This document shows, piece by piece, positions 53,725-63,285 of a stretch of 64,000 nucleotides of DNA (position 1 is its first letter; each line of letters begins with the position of its first letter). A program made the translations under genes and the position numbers. The notes under the pieces were generated by a model that saw only the letters and a list, made by a program, of their open reading frames with translations, ran no database searches and was not told where the DNA came from. The DNA comes from Phymatolithon calcareum (Eukaryota; Rhodophyta; Florideophyceae; Hapalidiales), in assembly GCA_977006965.1 (NCBI GenBank), contig OZ345354.1, forward strand, positions 1,054,001 to 1,118,000, in the 5' to 3' direction.

Positions 53725-54969
53725 CAGAGTAGAACAGACCCTCCGCTTGGTTGATCTGCGCTTCGACTGAGTTTGTCCATGGTGTGAGGTGTATCGCGTA
53801 CTCCCATCTGCATTTCACAAGAGCCTTGTACATTGCTATGTTCTTGGTAGTAGCTAGTCCTTGCGCTTGGACTCCCAGGTCTTTTAGTCCCATGATGATT
53901 CCCTTCGCCAAGTTGATGCGCTTTTGTGTTGCGTGGTGGCTTACTCCCGTGTTGTCGATCGTGGTTCCCAGGTATTCCAGTAGGCGGGTTTCTTGGAGCT
54001 CCTGGTCTGAGAGCCGGAACTTGCGTTTGAATAATCCAGGATAGATAAGCACTTCGCTTTTTCCTTTCTTAGTGTTCCATGTCATTCCAATTTCTGTGGC
54101 CCAGCTCGTCGCCGTATCCAAAAGCCATTGCATACCATCGGAATTGGCGGCTTGGAGCTGCACGTCGTCCGCGAAAAGTATCGCGGGGTGCTTCGACATA
54201 TGTCGAGGTGCTTTTTCCATTGCTAACGCGAATGTGTCCATGAACAAGTTGTACAAGCAGGGGCCCAGGGGCGATCCTTGGGGGACTCCGCGGTCAATAA
54301 GGAGCCACTTCTTTCCTCGTCTCCGGCCGTTGTAATCCAGGATGGTTTGAGCAGGTATCTGGCCATCTCCGCTAAGTCTGCGGGTAAGCATTTGTCCACA
54401 CGCTTCTGGAGCATGTCCCTAGGAACCCGATCGTAAGCCGCCGAGAGATCGAGAACGGCTACAAAGCGGTGTCCCTTCTTCATTGTGCTCGTGGACCTTA
54501 GTATCGCGAGCTCTGTCCCCTTATTTCTTTGGAATCCTAATTGGAAGTGGTGAAACTTGTACCGGCTGCGTATCGCCGAGTCCATGGCAGCGTCAATTAT
54601 TTTCCGCACTTGGCTTAGGAGCGATATCGGTCTGTAGTTCCCCGCTTCGTGTGTCACTCCGTTCTTGTAAATCGAAATCAGTGTCGCTCTTCGCCAAGCC
54701 GTCGGGATGCATTTCAGCTTGCCGCACATCTCCCATAGGGACACAATCAGTTTCCCGCTCATTTCCGGATTTGCTTGGAGCATTTCAACTTCGATCCTGT
54801 CAGGCCCAAGTGCTTTTCCTCGTGGTGCTCGCCGGACTGCACCTTTGATCCCTTCCCGAAGTGTCTTTGACACTGTGAAATGACTTCGGGTAGGGTTCCA
54901 GGCTTTCTCTGCTTTGCATACGTTGGCAATATGGGCTGTGAACATGTGGGGGCGCACGGTGCGTACCAC
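53711..54969 (-). pseudogene. LINE reverse transcriptase
   Basis: Two overlapping minus-strand frames. 54969-54223 has KALGPDRIEVEMLQANPEM, then NYRPISLLSQVRKIIDAAMD, HFQLGFQRNKGTELAIL and motif A FVAVLDLSAAYDRVPRDML. 54391-53711 continues with motif B RGVPQGSPLGPCLYNLFMD and motif C HPAILFADDVQLQAAN, FADD intact. The thumb follows (LEYLGTTIDNTG). All seven RT motifs are present and in non-LTR style (G-V-P-Q-G-S, F-A-D-D). Only the frameshift separates them. Confidence 0.88.
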
Positions 54970-55172
54970 CGACAGGGCACCTTGAGTGAGTGTGGATGCA
55001 TTCGTTCACGAGGGATTCTGACCCTTGATGTAGAATTAGCTGCATAGTTTGCATTGCGCGTGTTAAGTCTTGTGCCAAGACTCTCAGCAAAGCGCTTCCT
55101 TCAGTATCAGCGCCATTGCTCAATAAACATAACGGAGAGAGTGACACATGCGCTCTCTTCTTTATTGATATG

Positions 55173-55201
55173 ATTTTTTCATTCATCATGAATGAAAAAA
55201 T
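55173..55201. repeat. Perfect 29-base palindrome
   Basis: 14-base arms (ATTTTTTCATTCAT and its complement ATGAATGAAAAAAT) around one base at 55187. It sits at the presumed 5' border of LINE copy 2. Confidence 0.9.
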
Positions 55202-55545
55202 GATGTACTCGACTATTACTTTGTCTTACGATTGCATGCCGTAGCAAAGCCTTGGAAATTAGATCTATTTTCCTCGTTTGTTCGATGCCCTCCATTCTAT
55301 GGTCTTGATAAACCAGAGATTGCGCATATATCTTCTTTCACCCGAACAGCGTTGCCTACATATACTGTCGCCTGCAAGTGGCAAGAGAGGAATGGAAGCG
55401 CTACCTGTCGGAATGCAAACCCTACAACGAACCTCTGCATCCATCAATCGACGCAGATTTATAATTTTTTGAGTACGCAGATTTTCTTTCTGAGGGGCAC
55501 TAGTGTCTATTTTACGGAAATTTTCCCTCAATTGAGGGAAGAGAT

Positions 55546-56240
55546 TAGGGGTCGCCCCGGACGGATTACGGTCCAATCCGTTTCCGCCAAGTCGGCCTAT
55601 AGATATCCGTAATCCGCCCATCTCACAATATGAGTTCGTAAAATCCGTCCGCGTGGATAATGCGAGACCGCACTCAGATCCGTGATCCGTAAAACATCCA
55701 GCAAAAAGCCAGCAGAACCAATCCGCTAGCAATCCGTACAAATTTAAGTCAGTTTTCAGTCCGCTCACAATCCGCCTTGATTTCATTGAGCTGATCCGCG
55801 TCCAGACCGCCACCCAATTAGGTCAACCACACTAGAAGGGAGGAAGGAAGCCGGCGGCGAGAGAGAGAGATTTAAACCATGGTTTATAAGTTTTAGGAGT
55901 ACGCAGTACCACTATGATAGACGCGGCGGCGGCGAGAGCTGAAGAATGGATCCGTAAACAATCCGCCAATGAATGTCCATCAATAGAATCCGTTCAAAAT
56001 CCGTATTATTTTTAAAATCGGAGGCGGCATCCGTCAAAATTATCCTCAAATTGAATCCGTTCCCGTAAAAAAGGTTCCGGTTTTCAAAAATTCGAAAAAA
56101 TAATCCGGTCAAAGACCGGTTCCCCAAAATCCGTGAAACGTCCATATTTTTAGAATCCGTGAGATTTTGGTTCAGGCTCCGCCCGATTACACTCCCGGAA
56201 CGGATTGGATCACGGATCAATCCGTGCGGGGCGACCCCTA
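55546..56240. mobile_element. Non-autonomous TIR element packed with ATCCGT motifs
   Basis: Ends TAGGGGTCGCCCCGGACGGA at 55546 and, in reverse from 56240, TAGGGGTCGCCCCGCACGGA. The perfect 8-bp duplication GAAGAGAT (55538-55545, 56241-56248) proves insertion into element A and suits hAT, whose ends may start TAGGG. The 695-bp interior has about twenty copies of ATCCGT/ATCCGC, mostly as AATCCGT, in one orientation, with ACGGATT at the left end in the other. It has no coding capacity. Confidence 0.9.
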
Positions 56241-56273
56241 GAAGAGATTCATTTAATTTTTTGCTCATGAAAG

Positions 56274-56621
56274 TTACTCGCTATCAAGCGCATCAACAGT
56301 GCCAAGCTCATAGATGTCTTCAGCATGCCTAGTGAAGCAGTTCCTAATAGTAGAAATGTCGCAAGTGTATATTGTGGCACTATCAAGCGTATTACATTGT
56401 GAGAACACAATGGTCGAGGTCTTGCATTCGCAAACTCTGCAGTTGTTTTGCACCACAAAAGTAGTCATCATGACCTCTACAATCATCCTTTTACTTTTCT
56501 TAGGGGTAACGTGGCGTCCAACACTGCTCTCGAATGCAAATGTACGCTCTGGCGCGACTGAACCTCGACAAGTAATGCGCTTGTCAAATGCTGCCGAAGA
56601 CTTGCTCTCCCGGCACTTCAC
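56274..56621 (-). pseudogene. Transposase C-terminal Cys-rich fragment (element A)
   Basis: 115-codon frame. NCRVCECKTSTIVFSQCNTL and IRNCFTRHAEDIYE follow the zinc-binding pattern C-x2-C-x(8-12)-C, then C-F-x-x-(Y/R)-H of PiggyBac C-termini. A related fragment is found in element B at 58731-58510 (RKVCKVRKTTAICSSCSKLY). The N-terminal stretch before it, with KKSKRMIV, would then be the linker after the catalytic domain, which is missing. Confidence 0.4.
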
Positions 56622-56898
56622 AAAACCTTCACTGCGTCATGTGGTGCTGACACTCTGCATGGTCACCAGAGAATAACAGCTAGCTAAGAACCTAGAAAAT
56701 CACCAGAAGAGTTTGTTTGTTTATTGCAGGTTATTCGAATTACACAAAGTGTACACTATTCAACATCTAGGGGTCCTCTAAATGTTCCTGATATGGATCC
56801 ATTCCTGGTACTCGCGTATCTGCTTCGCGCTAGTACTGCTGCACTCCACTCCACGGCGACATCCGTGTGCCCTTTGCGGAACTTTAATTCAATTCTTG

Positions 56899-57000
56899 CT
56901 TGTGACAGGACTCGAACCGGCGACCTCAACATTCCTGCCTGTATCATACCGAAATATGCGCACAGGTGCGCGGAGGCAGTTTTACCACTATACCACAGGT
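56899..57000 (-). tRNA. tRNA-like sequence with polymerase III boxes, possible intron
   Basis: On the minus strand, A box TGGTATAGTGG (56995-56985) and a perfect B box GGTTCGAGTCC (56918-56908). The acceptor arms ACCTGTG and CACAAGC pair at five of seven positions. Anticodon-stem-like TGCCT and AGGCA enclose a loop of about 33 nt, which would need an intron of about 26 nt. I cannot define an anticodon with U33, and no T-run terminator follows at once. It may be a tRNA pseudogene or the head of a SINE. Confidence 0.4.
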
Positions 57001-57199
57001 GGAAACCAGAAGAGTTAGATGGCCCCTATGAAGTATAGGCGCACTTGTTGAATCTCTGCAGAGTCAGCACTCACTAAGTATGAATCCGCACAAGCAATGC
57101 GCCTTATACCGGCATACGCGGCCATAGGACAGCACAGAACTGCCATTCCGTGGGCCATCTCGCCTTCAAAATCTCTTTGACACAGTGCGCTTTCTGTGG

Positions 57200-57652
57200 T
57201 CATTCGTGGGATCGACATAATCTTGACCGAGGTGACCAGCGGTACTGCGCAAAGTAAATGTCGCCTAATTCACTTGATTGCTCTCTGAATGAAATCAACC
57301 GGTTGTATTCGGCCACCGGCATCCCTGTTTTAGAAGAAGAAGGGCCAGGGAGAAACGTCTTCGGCCTGGTAGACTTCCAGCGAGCGCTCTCAGCGCCGAA
57401 CTCAACTCTTGTCATGAGGACGAGTATTTCGAAAAACTTAACAGGCTCTGTCACTGTAGTCTCTTTTCGCGCCTTTCTTCTCCGCTTAGCGGACGTCCAA
57501 GCAGCAAGTTTTCGCAGGTAACTTGGGGAAACGTCGTCACCACGCAATCGTACTTTGAATGAAGTCCAATACCACAAATCTCGAATAAGAAGTCTCTGTT
57601 TAGAGTGCGAAGTTTCCACAACTGAGAGTAAAATCGTCTTTAAAACGAACAT
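57200..57652 (-). pseudogene. PiggyBac-like transposase N-terminal segment (element A)
   Basis: 150-codon frame. TEPVKFFEILVLMTRVEFGA followed by ESARWKS, then GMPVAEYNRLISFRE resembles the start of the PiggyBac catalytic domain, where 'F-F-x-x-x-L-x-M', a W-S and 'G-M-x-x-x-R-F-x-x-I' precede the first catalytic Asp. The Asp-containing part does not follow, so there is a deletion. The match is by pattern, not proof. Confidence 0.35.
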
Positions 57653-58509
57653 ATAACTTCCGCTTATACCTTGGGACCCAATGAGCGCACGCTTCGGCTC
57701 GCGGTCGGGCGTGGTGACATCAAGTTCCCGGTGCGATGTTTGGTCTCAAGGGCCCTGTAAGACTTAGGCGAGAGTGTTCAGAAGAGGGCGTTTAGAGCTT
57801 CTGAAGGTTGTATTGAAGCTTGTATGCCCTTCTGAGGAGCATGTGATCGCGACTGTAGACGATAAACAGGCGTTTCGCGATGAAGATGGGCAAGAATGAA
57901 CACTGTAAGCAGGCCTGGGCAGTACCGCGCTTTGCCGATGTTGGCTCGGTTCAACCTTTTCAGCGTCTGCAATGTCATCGTCAGCGTTCTCTGCCTTGAT
58001 GATGACAATGTGGACTGTCTTAATCTTAGTCTTCTTCAATGGATGACGAAGCAGAACCCATTTCATGCGATGTAACATGCTCGCGCGACCATTGATTTTT
58101 TCCCCGAGTACATTCTGAACCATACTACTCACCTTTTGTGGCTTCGAAATGGCTCCGTATAGTCTGGAGCACTCTGCAAGACCTCTTACAGATGCTGCCT
58201 TGGTGTGTACTGATGTACCGACCGCGCGCGGCCGGTGTTTTTCTCCTGGAATGGCAGGTCTGGTATTTCTGCGTGACCAACATATTTTCGTTTCTAGCGC
58301 CGAACGAAGCGAATTTAAGGTAGTAGTGTGGGTACTCCTCGAACAGAAGATGACCCAGGCTTTACGAATATGGCGTGAGCGATCTGTTTCGAATTTGCTC
58401 TATGGATTTTTTCGAGCTTTCAAATCGCTCCTCAATTGAGGGGGTTCGTAAAATAGACACTACTAGTGTCTAGTTTACTGAAATTTTCCCTCAATTGAGG
58501 GTATGAGAT

Positions 58510-58731
58510 TCATATAATTTTTTGCAAACTGAAGCTCTCCAATATCAGGCTCTTCGACAGCGTTAAGCTTATGGATAGCAAGAACCACCTTCGTGAAACA
58601 GTCTCAACCAAATGAAAGCGATAGATGCATGTTTCGCCACCATAAAGCTTGCTACATGATGAACATATGGCAGTCGTTTTCCTCACTTTGCAAACTTTGC
58701 GGTTGATTTGCGCTGCAAAAGTAGTCGCCAT
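58510..58731 (-). pseudogene. Transposase C-terminal Cys-rich fragment (element B)
   Basis: 73-codon frame, the counterpart of 56621-56274: VCKVRKTTAICSSCSKLYGG, then CIYRFHLVETV. Cysteines are in the C-x-(V/C)-x-K-T-(S/T)-A-x-x-S-C arrangement, but the final C-F-x-x-x-H has changed to CIYRFH. Being just inside the left TIR it is the end of the element's gene. Confidence 0.4.
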
Positions 58732-59073
58732 GGCATTCGAATTCTTCCTTTTCTTCTCGGTGGGAATGAAGTGGGTTCGAGCGCCGCTCTCTAACGTAAA
58801 TGTACGATATGAATTGACTGAATGTTGACGAGTAGTACTGGAGTAAAATGCGGTATCGATGAATTACTGGATCAGTACTTCATGTTATCTTTCATCACGC
58901 GCTGCTGACACTTTGGATGAGCTTCAGACATTAGAAACGAGTTATCAACCAGGAAGGTTTCCGGAGCGAATGTGTTCACACGAAACGACCATTGAAGCAG
59001 TGGATTCGTCATTCGACGCCGAAATATTCTCGGCGGTCTGAGCTCTTGAGGAGATAAAACGCTTTCGAATCCC

Positions 59074-59705
59074 ATGCATACACCAGATTTGCTGGTTCGC
59101 AGACAGAAGGAGCTTCCTCGATGCGCTGACCGGACAACGATGGATGTATGGGGAGACGACATGCTGTCGGATACTATGGAAAGGCTGATTGATGATATCA
59201 TCACTTGCGAAGCAATTTGGATCCCAAGCTACTGTGGGCTCCCTGGGAATGAAAAAACGGACAATCTTGCTCGAAAAGGCATTACGGAGTCAAGTCTGGT
59301 AAGCATCAAAATGTATCCTTAACCCTAGAATCTGCGCGGTCGATTGTCAGTCGGCACCAGTCGACAAAGCCTCGGAGTATGCAGTTGTTACCCCCAGATC
59401 GCAATATAACCCACAGGTGCGCTGCAACTATTCTCAATCAACTTGCCGCACTATGTTGCTCGCTGGTAACAGTTTTTCAAGATGTTTCCGTTGAATACGA
59501 CCCTATATGCAAGACCTGCTTTGTGGAAACCAATGAAACCGTGGAGAATCTACTCCTACGCTGTAGTGGATGGAATGTATCAAGGCACCAGACTATTGGT
59601 AGAGTTTTCACCAAAGCGGTGGAGGAAATATGCAATGAGAAACCGGTCGAAGTACTCAAGTACATGAACAATGAGGGGCTGTTCGAAAACATCCCAAAAT
59701 CTTAG
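59074..59705 (+). pseudogene. LINE RNase H and zinc-tail fragment
   Basis: 59074-59322 reads ITCEAIWIPSYCGLPGNEKT followed by DNLARKGI, the RNase H C-terminus of I/Jockey-type LINEs (I-x-W-(V/I)-P-(S/G)-H-x-G-x-x-G-N-E-x-A-D-x-x-A-K). 59379-59705 reads DPICKTCFVETNETVENLLL followed by RCSGWNVSRHQ, the LINE tail C-x2-C-x(8)-(H/N)-x(4)-C. A stop separates the two. This LINE is a different clade from the one at 53-55 kb, which has no RNase H. Confidence 0.75.
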
Positions 59706-60409
59706 GGGGCGTAGCGAAGAGAGCCCCTAAAAGGTCTCCCAGTGCTTCTGAGGACTTCTTTGCAGCTTGATTGGTCTACTGGTTAGCGTTTCATTGCGAA
59801 AGGAGCTGGAAAATTGGCGTTTTCTGATGAAGTTTGGCGAAGACGAGTACTGTAACAGGACTTGGCAATGCTACGCTTTTCCAGTGTGAGCTCGGCGCAA
59901 GGTGCCGAGCATGCTGAAGCAATATCAACAGGATTTTATGAATTGAGGCTAACAATCTTGACGGTCGCAATCTTAATCTTCTTCACTCGGTGCTGAATTA
60001 GGACCTATTTTACGCGCAGTGACGTGCTGGCGAGACCACCGATTTTCTCTTCAACTACATCCTGAGCCGTACCAATCAGATATATTGACTTGGAAATGGC
60101 TGCCTATAGTCTACAACATTCTTCTCGACTAAGCGCCTTCGTTTCCTTGGCATTTTTGGCTCCACTGACCCGTAGACGGGAGTCTTTTTCTTGCGGCACA
60201 GCAGGTCAGATTCTTAAGAGTAGACAGCACATTTTCGTTCCTAGCTCAGCAAGATGTGATTTTCAGGTAGTAATTGCGCTACTCCTCGCACAGAATACAA
60301 GCCCGGCCTTACAATTCTGGCGTGAGCGAGCTGTTCCGCCTTCGTTTTATAGATTTTATCGAGCTTTCAAATCGCCCCTCAATTGAGGTGGTTAGTAAAC
60401 TAGACACTA

Positions 60410-61330
60410 GCTAGAGGCCTCCTCTTTCACTTCTGCCGCACAGACATAAAAAGAAAACATGCTCTTCTGATGTGAAATATTGCTGTTCAAAAGAAGGTTG
60501 AGCAAAACAGATTAGAACAGTTAGCTGCCTAAATCTTCTCATCTTGATGCTCTATTCCTTTCGATGAATTGAAGATCTGAATATGTAAACTGCTGGAAAC
60601 GGAACGGACCTGCATAATGACAGATCTTTTATGTGGAGATATTCCTTAAATAGAATACGTGTATCGAGTTTTACAGTCAACTGAAATTTCTGGGCTTTGC
60701 AAACGACAGTAGTAGTGCAATTAAAATTCGCTGTGCAGACGAACAATACCGTCGTGCAGAAACTACAGTACTCATATATTCGAAGACTTCAAGTCATTAT
60801 GCAGGTGTCTGTTATAACAGTGCTTAAATATCTGACTACGGCGCAGTTCATTCAAGTCGAACTCGAGGATGCCCAACAGAGCTCGAACGTGAGAGGAAAG
60901 CGTTGTTGGCTTGGCCACCAACTCCCTCACTACGCCGAGATCTATCTACAAAGTGTATGCCTGATATCTAGTACAAGTATTTTTTCTGATGGCCTTTCTA
61001 GAAAAAGGCCATCAGCGTACAGGCACTTCAGGGGGCTTTGAGCGTCTCACCAGTCTGGGGCACAGGGACCCGAACATTACCTGACTTGCTATGGAAAGAA
61101 CGCGAGAGCTCATCAGCACTAGGGCTACCAGCTGGCGGCCCTCAGAGGGAGCAACAAGGACTCACTATGTCCACTCTGCGCTGATTGATGGCGATAGAAG
61201 TGGGCTGCAGAGCCCGCGTAAAACATCTAGTGAGGAGATTTCTATGGGCAACTGGCTCGCCACGAACGCGAAACAGCCTCAGAAATCCCGCGCAGTGTAA
61301 TTTCATATCAGGGTATCGCACAGTCCGAGC
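60410..61330. other. About 0.9 kb with no gene seen
   Basis: Short frames only. It contains the inverted repeat at 60986-61015. The right part must hold the promoter of the cysteine-rich peptide gene, but no TATA or CCAAT box is clear within 150 bp of its ATG. Confidence 0.35.
60986..61015. repeat. Inverted repeat with 12-base arms
   Basis: CTGATGGCCTTT and AAAGGCCATCAG around the hexamer CTAGAA. It is the third short near-perfect palindrome in the last 20 kb of the window. Confidence 0.85.
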
Positions 61331-61634
61331 CTTGAGTTGATATTCTGTTCCCACTCTTCTTCTACACAAAGCTCTCCTTTAGCGACTGGTGAGAAAAGAA
61401 AGCCGAGCGCAAGAAAGTCAGAAGAACTGAGTAGAAGAGACCGATACAAGGAGCACAAAGTAAAACAAGAGAGGAAAATGAAGTTGAGCGTTTTCTTTGC
61501 CTTCTTGTTCCTCACAGTCGCTTCCGTGACAGCGCTTCCAGTCGCGGTTCGTCCGACCTGCACTTCTGCAACATCAGGTTGTCTGTCAATCTGCTGGTGT
61601 ATAGACGGTAGAGTCCGTTGCTTGCTAACAGGCC

Positions 61635-63034
61635 CACGCTTGGTACCAATATTATTTTTATTGTTTTTATTGCAATGTATTGCAATATATTGCAATAAAG
61701 CCTTAATTGCACTGAGAGGTACTTATTGCAATAATTATTGCAAAAAGTAATGGCATTTGATCGAAAAGCAAGGTACTCCCTTGCCCTCCTCGGCGCTGAG
61801 AAGATCGTCGTACAGCGCTGCGGTACAGGATCTGTAAGGGAAATTTACGGAAAAGGGTTATATAAGCTCCCCACACAGTTTACGTATTGCCACCCGAATC
61901 TGCGGCATTCGATTGCTGTCAGGAATTCTGCTCTGTTATCGATGCCTCTCGATAAATAAGCTCAACCTAGAGGTGAACAAGATAGTTTTCAGTGACGATA
62001 GACTCCAAGCAGCGATAGACTCGGTGCATGCAACGGTTAAGGACTGCAAAAAACTGAAGAACCGAGCAATACTACGCAACCTTACTGAATTGGCTCCAGT
62101 TATGCATAATGAGACGCATTGGTCCGGAAAGTATCATATGTTCAAGCGCTTCAACCGCATACGCGATCAGTTAATCGACGCGGCAAAGCCGGAAGGAGCA
62201 ACAATAGCTATGGACGAGAGCGAGCAGTTCCGCAACAGATCTACGCTGTACGCAAGTCAGTTTAAGAAAATCAACCAGGTAACTCTGGAACTACAAAAGC
62301 GCGGTGCTTCGTTTTCGGACTGTCGCCTAGCTCTTGATGAGTTGATTTCATCAGTCGAGCAGTGCAAGTACGATGTCAAGTCACCATTATACCGATGTCA
62401 GCTTGGAAAACACTACATTGCATCACGTGCATCAATTGTGTGCGACCCAGCATTCGAGTCGGGAGTTGTTAAGATTCAGCGCGGTGAGTCCGATACTATG
62501 ACAAATGAAGAGAAAGATGAATGCAAGAAGCTCAAGCTGGAACACGATGACGGTATAACAAGCTCTATCGGCGGATCGGGTGGAGGCCGGCTGTCAATGG
62601 CGGAAAGAATTGCCCTAAAAAAGCACAAGCGTGCCGAGGTCCATCAGACTTATATAAATTGCGACTTTATTCTTAGATCAACTGCCGAGGTGGAGAGGCT
62701 TTGGTCGGTGGCCAAGGACGTTTTGACAGACAATCGCAAGAGGATGACACCGTTATTACTAGAAGCCCTGCTGTTTCTTAAAGAGAACAAAGGTTCCTGG
62801 GAACAGCAGTCGATCTCCGTGGCGATGATCACTTCCCGAAGCGCAAGAGGGATCCAACGCGTTAGTGAAGACATGGCGCAGGAAGACCTGAATTAGATTC
62901 TGTTATTGCAATTGATATTGGATGAATGGTCAGATATTGCAATTCCTATTGCCTTCAACCATGGATTATTGGTATTGCAATTCCTATTGCATCATGTGCC
63001 TGAATAAATAACAATAATATTGGTACTATCCCTG
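61635..63034 (+). mobile_element. hAT element 4, inserted in the peptide gene
   Basis: Duplication AACAGGCC at 61627-61634 and 63035-63042. The ends are CACGCTTGGTACCAATATTA at 61635 and, in reverse from 63034, CAGGGATAGTACCAATATTA, imperfect over the first nine bases and then matching. Subterminal ATTGCAAT motifs are dense at both ends (61670-61745, 62905-62990). The 1400-bp element has the longest hAT frame in the window. Confidence 0.9.
61913..62896 (+). pseudogene. hAT transposase C-terminal half (element 4)
   Basis: 327-codon frame. About residues 40-80 (KNRAILRNLTELAPVMHNET then HWSGKYHMFKRF) are the region where hAT enzymes have L-x-x-x-x-x-T-R-W-x-S-x-x-x-M-(L/F)-x-R, that is, beyond the second catalytic Asp. 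Then come SGVVKIQRGESDTMTNEE and the dimerisation domain CDFILRSTAEVERLWSVAKD then KRMTPLLLEALLFLKEN. The BED finger and the first part of the core are absent or degraded (61738-61959). Likely non-autonomous. Confidence 0.85.
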
Positions 63035-63285
63035 AACAGGCCCTGCATGTTTCCGTTGGTGCTATTGCTAAAAACGGCATCAAAGTGCTGACGTGCTGAG
63101 CAAAGGGTAGATCTATGACCGTTGTCAAGACTAGATAACGTCTCGCTGAACATCTCTGGAATCTTGCTGGCATAGAGGCCAAAGAACATCTTGCTGAAGA
63201 GAACTCTGAAATCTTGATGTAAACGAAATTGTCAAACATTCTTTGCCGACTACTGTCTAGGACCGGTGACCATTCCTCTAATACA

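Larger units (their letters stand above)
53028..55190 (-). mobile_element. LINE (non-LTR retrotransposon) copy 2, 5' truncated
   Basis: Minus-strand RT frames (54969-53711) followed by a C-terminal basic region (53724-53119) and a 3' end at 53028 with the tail tctaaaataaaaa, the same terminus as copy 1 (26740). No endonuclease domain is present upstream, so the copy is 5' truncated, probably near 55190. A frameshift at about 54350 and a TAG in RYL-stop-EHELL (Asp in copy 1) disable it. Confidence 0.82.
55503..58460 (-). mobile_element. TIR element A (TA-flanked), with nested insertions
   Basis: Left end GTGTCTATTTTACGGAAATT then TTCCCTCAATTGAGGG; right end in reverse GTGTCTATTTTACGAACCCC then CTCAATTGAGG. 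TA lies outside both (55501-55502, 58461-58462). The palindrome CCTCAATTGAGG near each end is a striking subterminal mark. Coding pieces on the minus strand (58132-57764, 57652-57200, 56621-56274) suggest a PiggyBac-like transposase, although PiggyBac uses TTAA, so the superfamily is uncertain. Element 55546-56240 is inserted in its left arm and a tRNA-like sequence lies in the middle. Confidence 0.75.
58466..60407 (-). mobile_element. TIR element B (TA-flanked), sister of element A
   Basis: Left end GTGTCTAGTTTACTGAAATT then TTCCCTCAATTGAGGG; right end in reverse GTGTCTAGTTTACTAACCAC then CTCAATTGAGG. TA is outside both ends (58464-58465, 60408-60409). Its left border is three bases (TA-C) from the border of element A. 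It shares the 5' leader with A (CTGAGCC-TAC.. and GGAAATGGCTGCCTATAGTC against CGAAATGGCTCCGTATAGTC) and the Cys-rich fragment, but the middle is replaced by a LINE fragment. Confidence 0.75.
61478..63071 (+). pseudogene. Small secreted eight-cysteine peptide gene, split by a hAT element
   Basis: ATG at 61478 opens a frame with a strong signal peptide (MKLSVFFAFLFLTVASVTA) and then Cys at residues 28, 35, 39, 41 and 48. At 61634 it is interrupted by hAT element 4. On the far side of the 8-bp duplication (63035-63042) the same frame runs on from 63043 to a TAA at 63069-63071 with three more Cys. The uninterrupted gene would encode 61 residues with Cys spacing C-x6-C-x3-C-x-C occurring twice, six residues apart. 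That internal symmetry, present only when the two parts are read together, supports a genuine gene. It might be antimicrobial or metal-binding; no family is recognised. As it stands it is disrupted. Confidence 0.75.

Noticed and set aside
61337-61477. Earlier start for the cysteine-rich peptide
   Set aside because: The same frame is open upstream, but only the ATG at 61478 puts a signal peptide at the N-terminus; the upstream residues are hydrophilic and unlike a secreted protein start.
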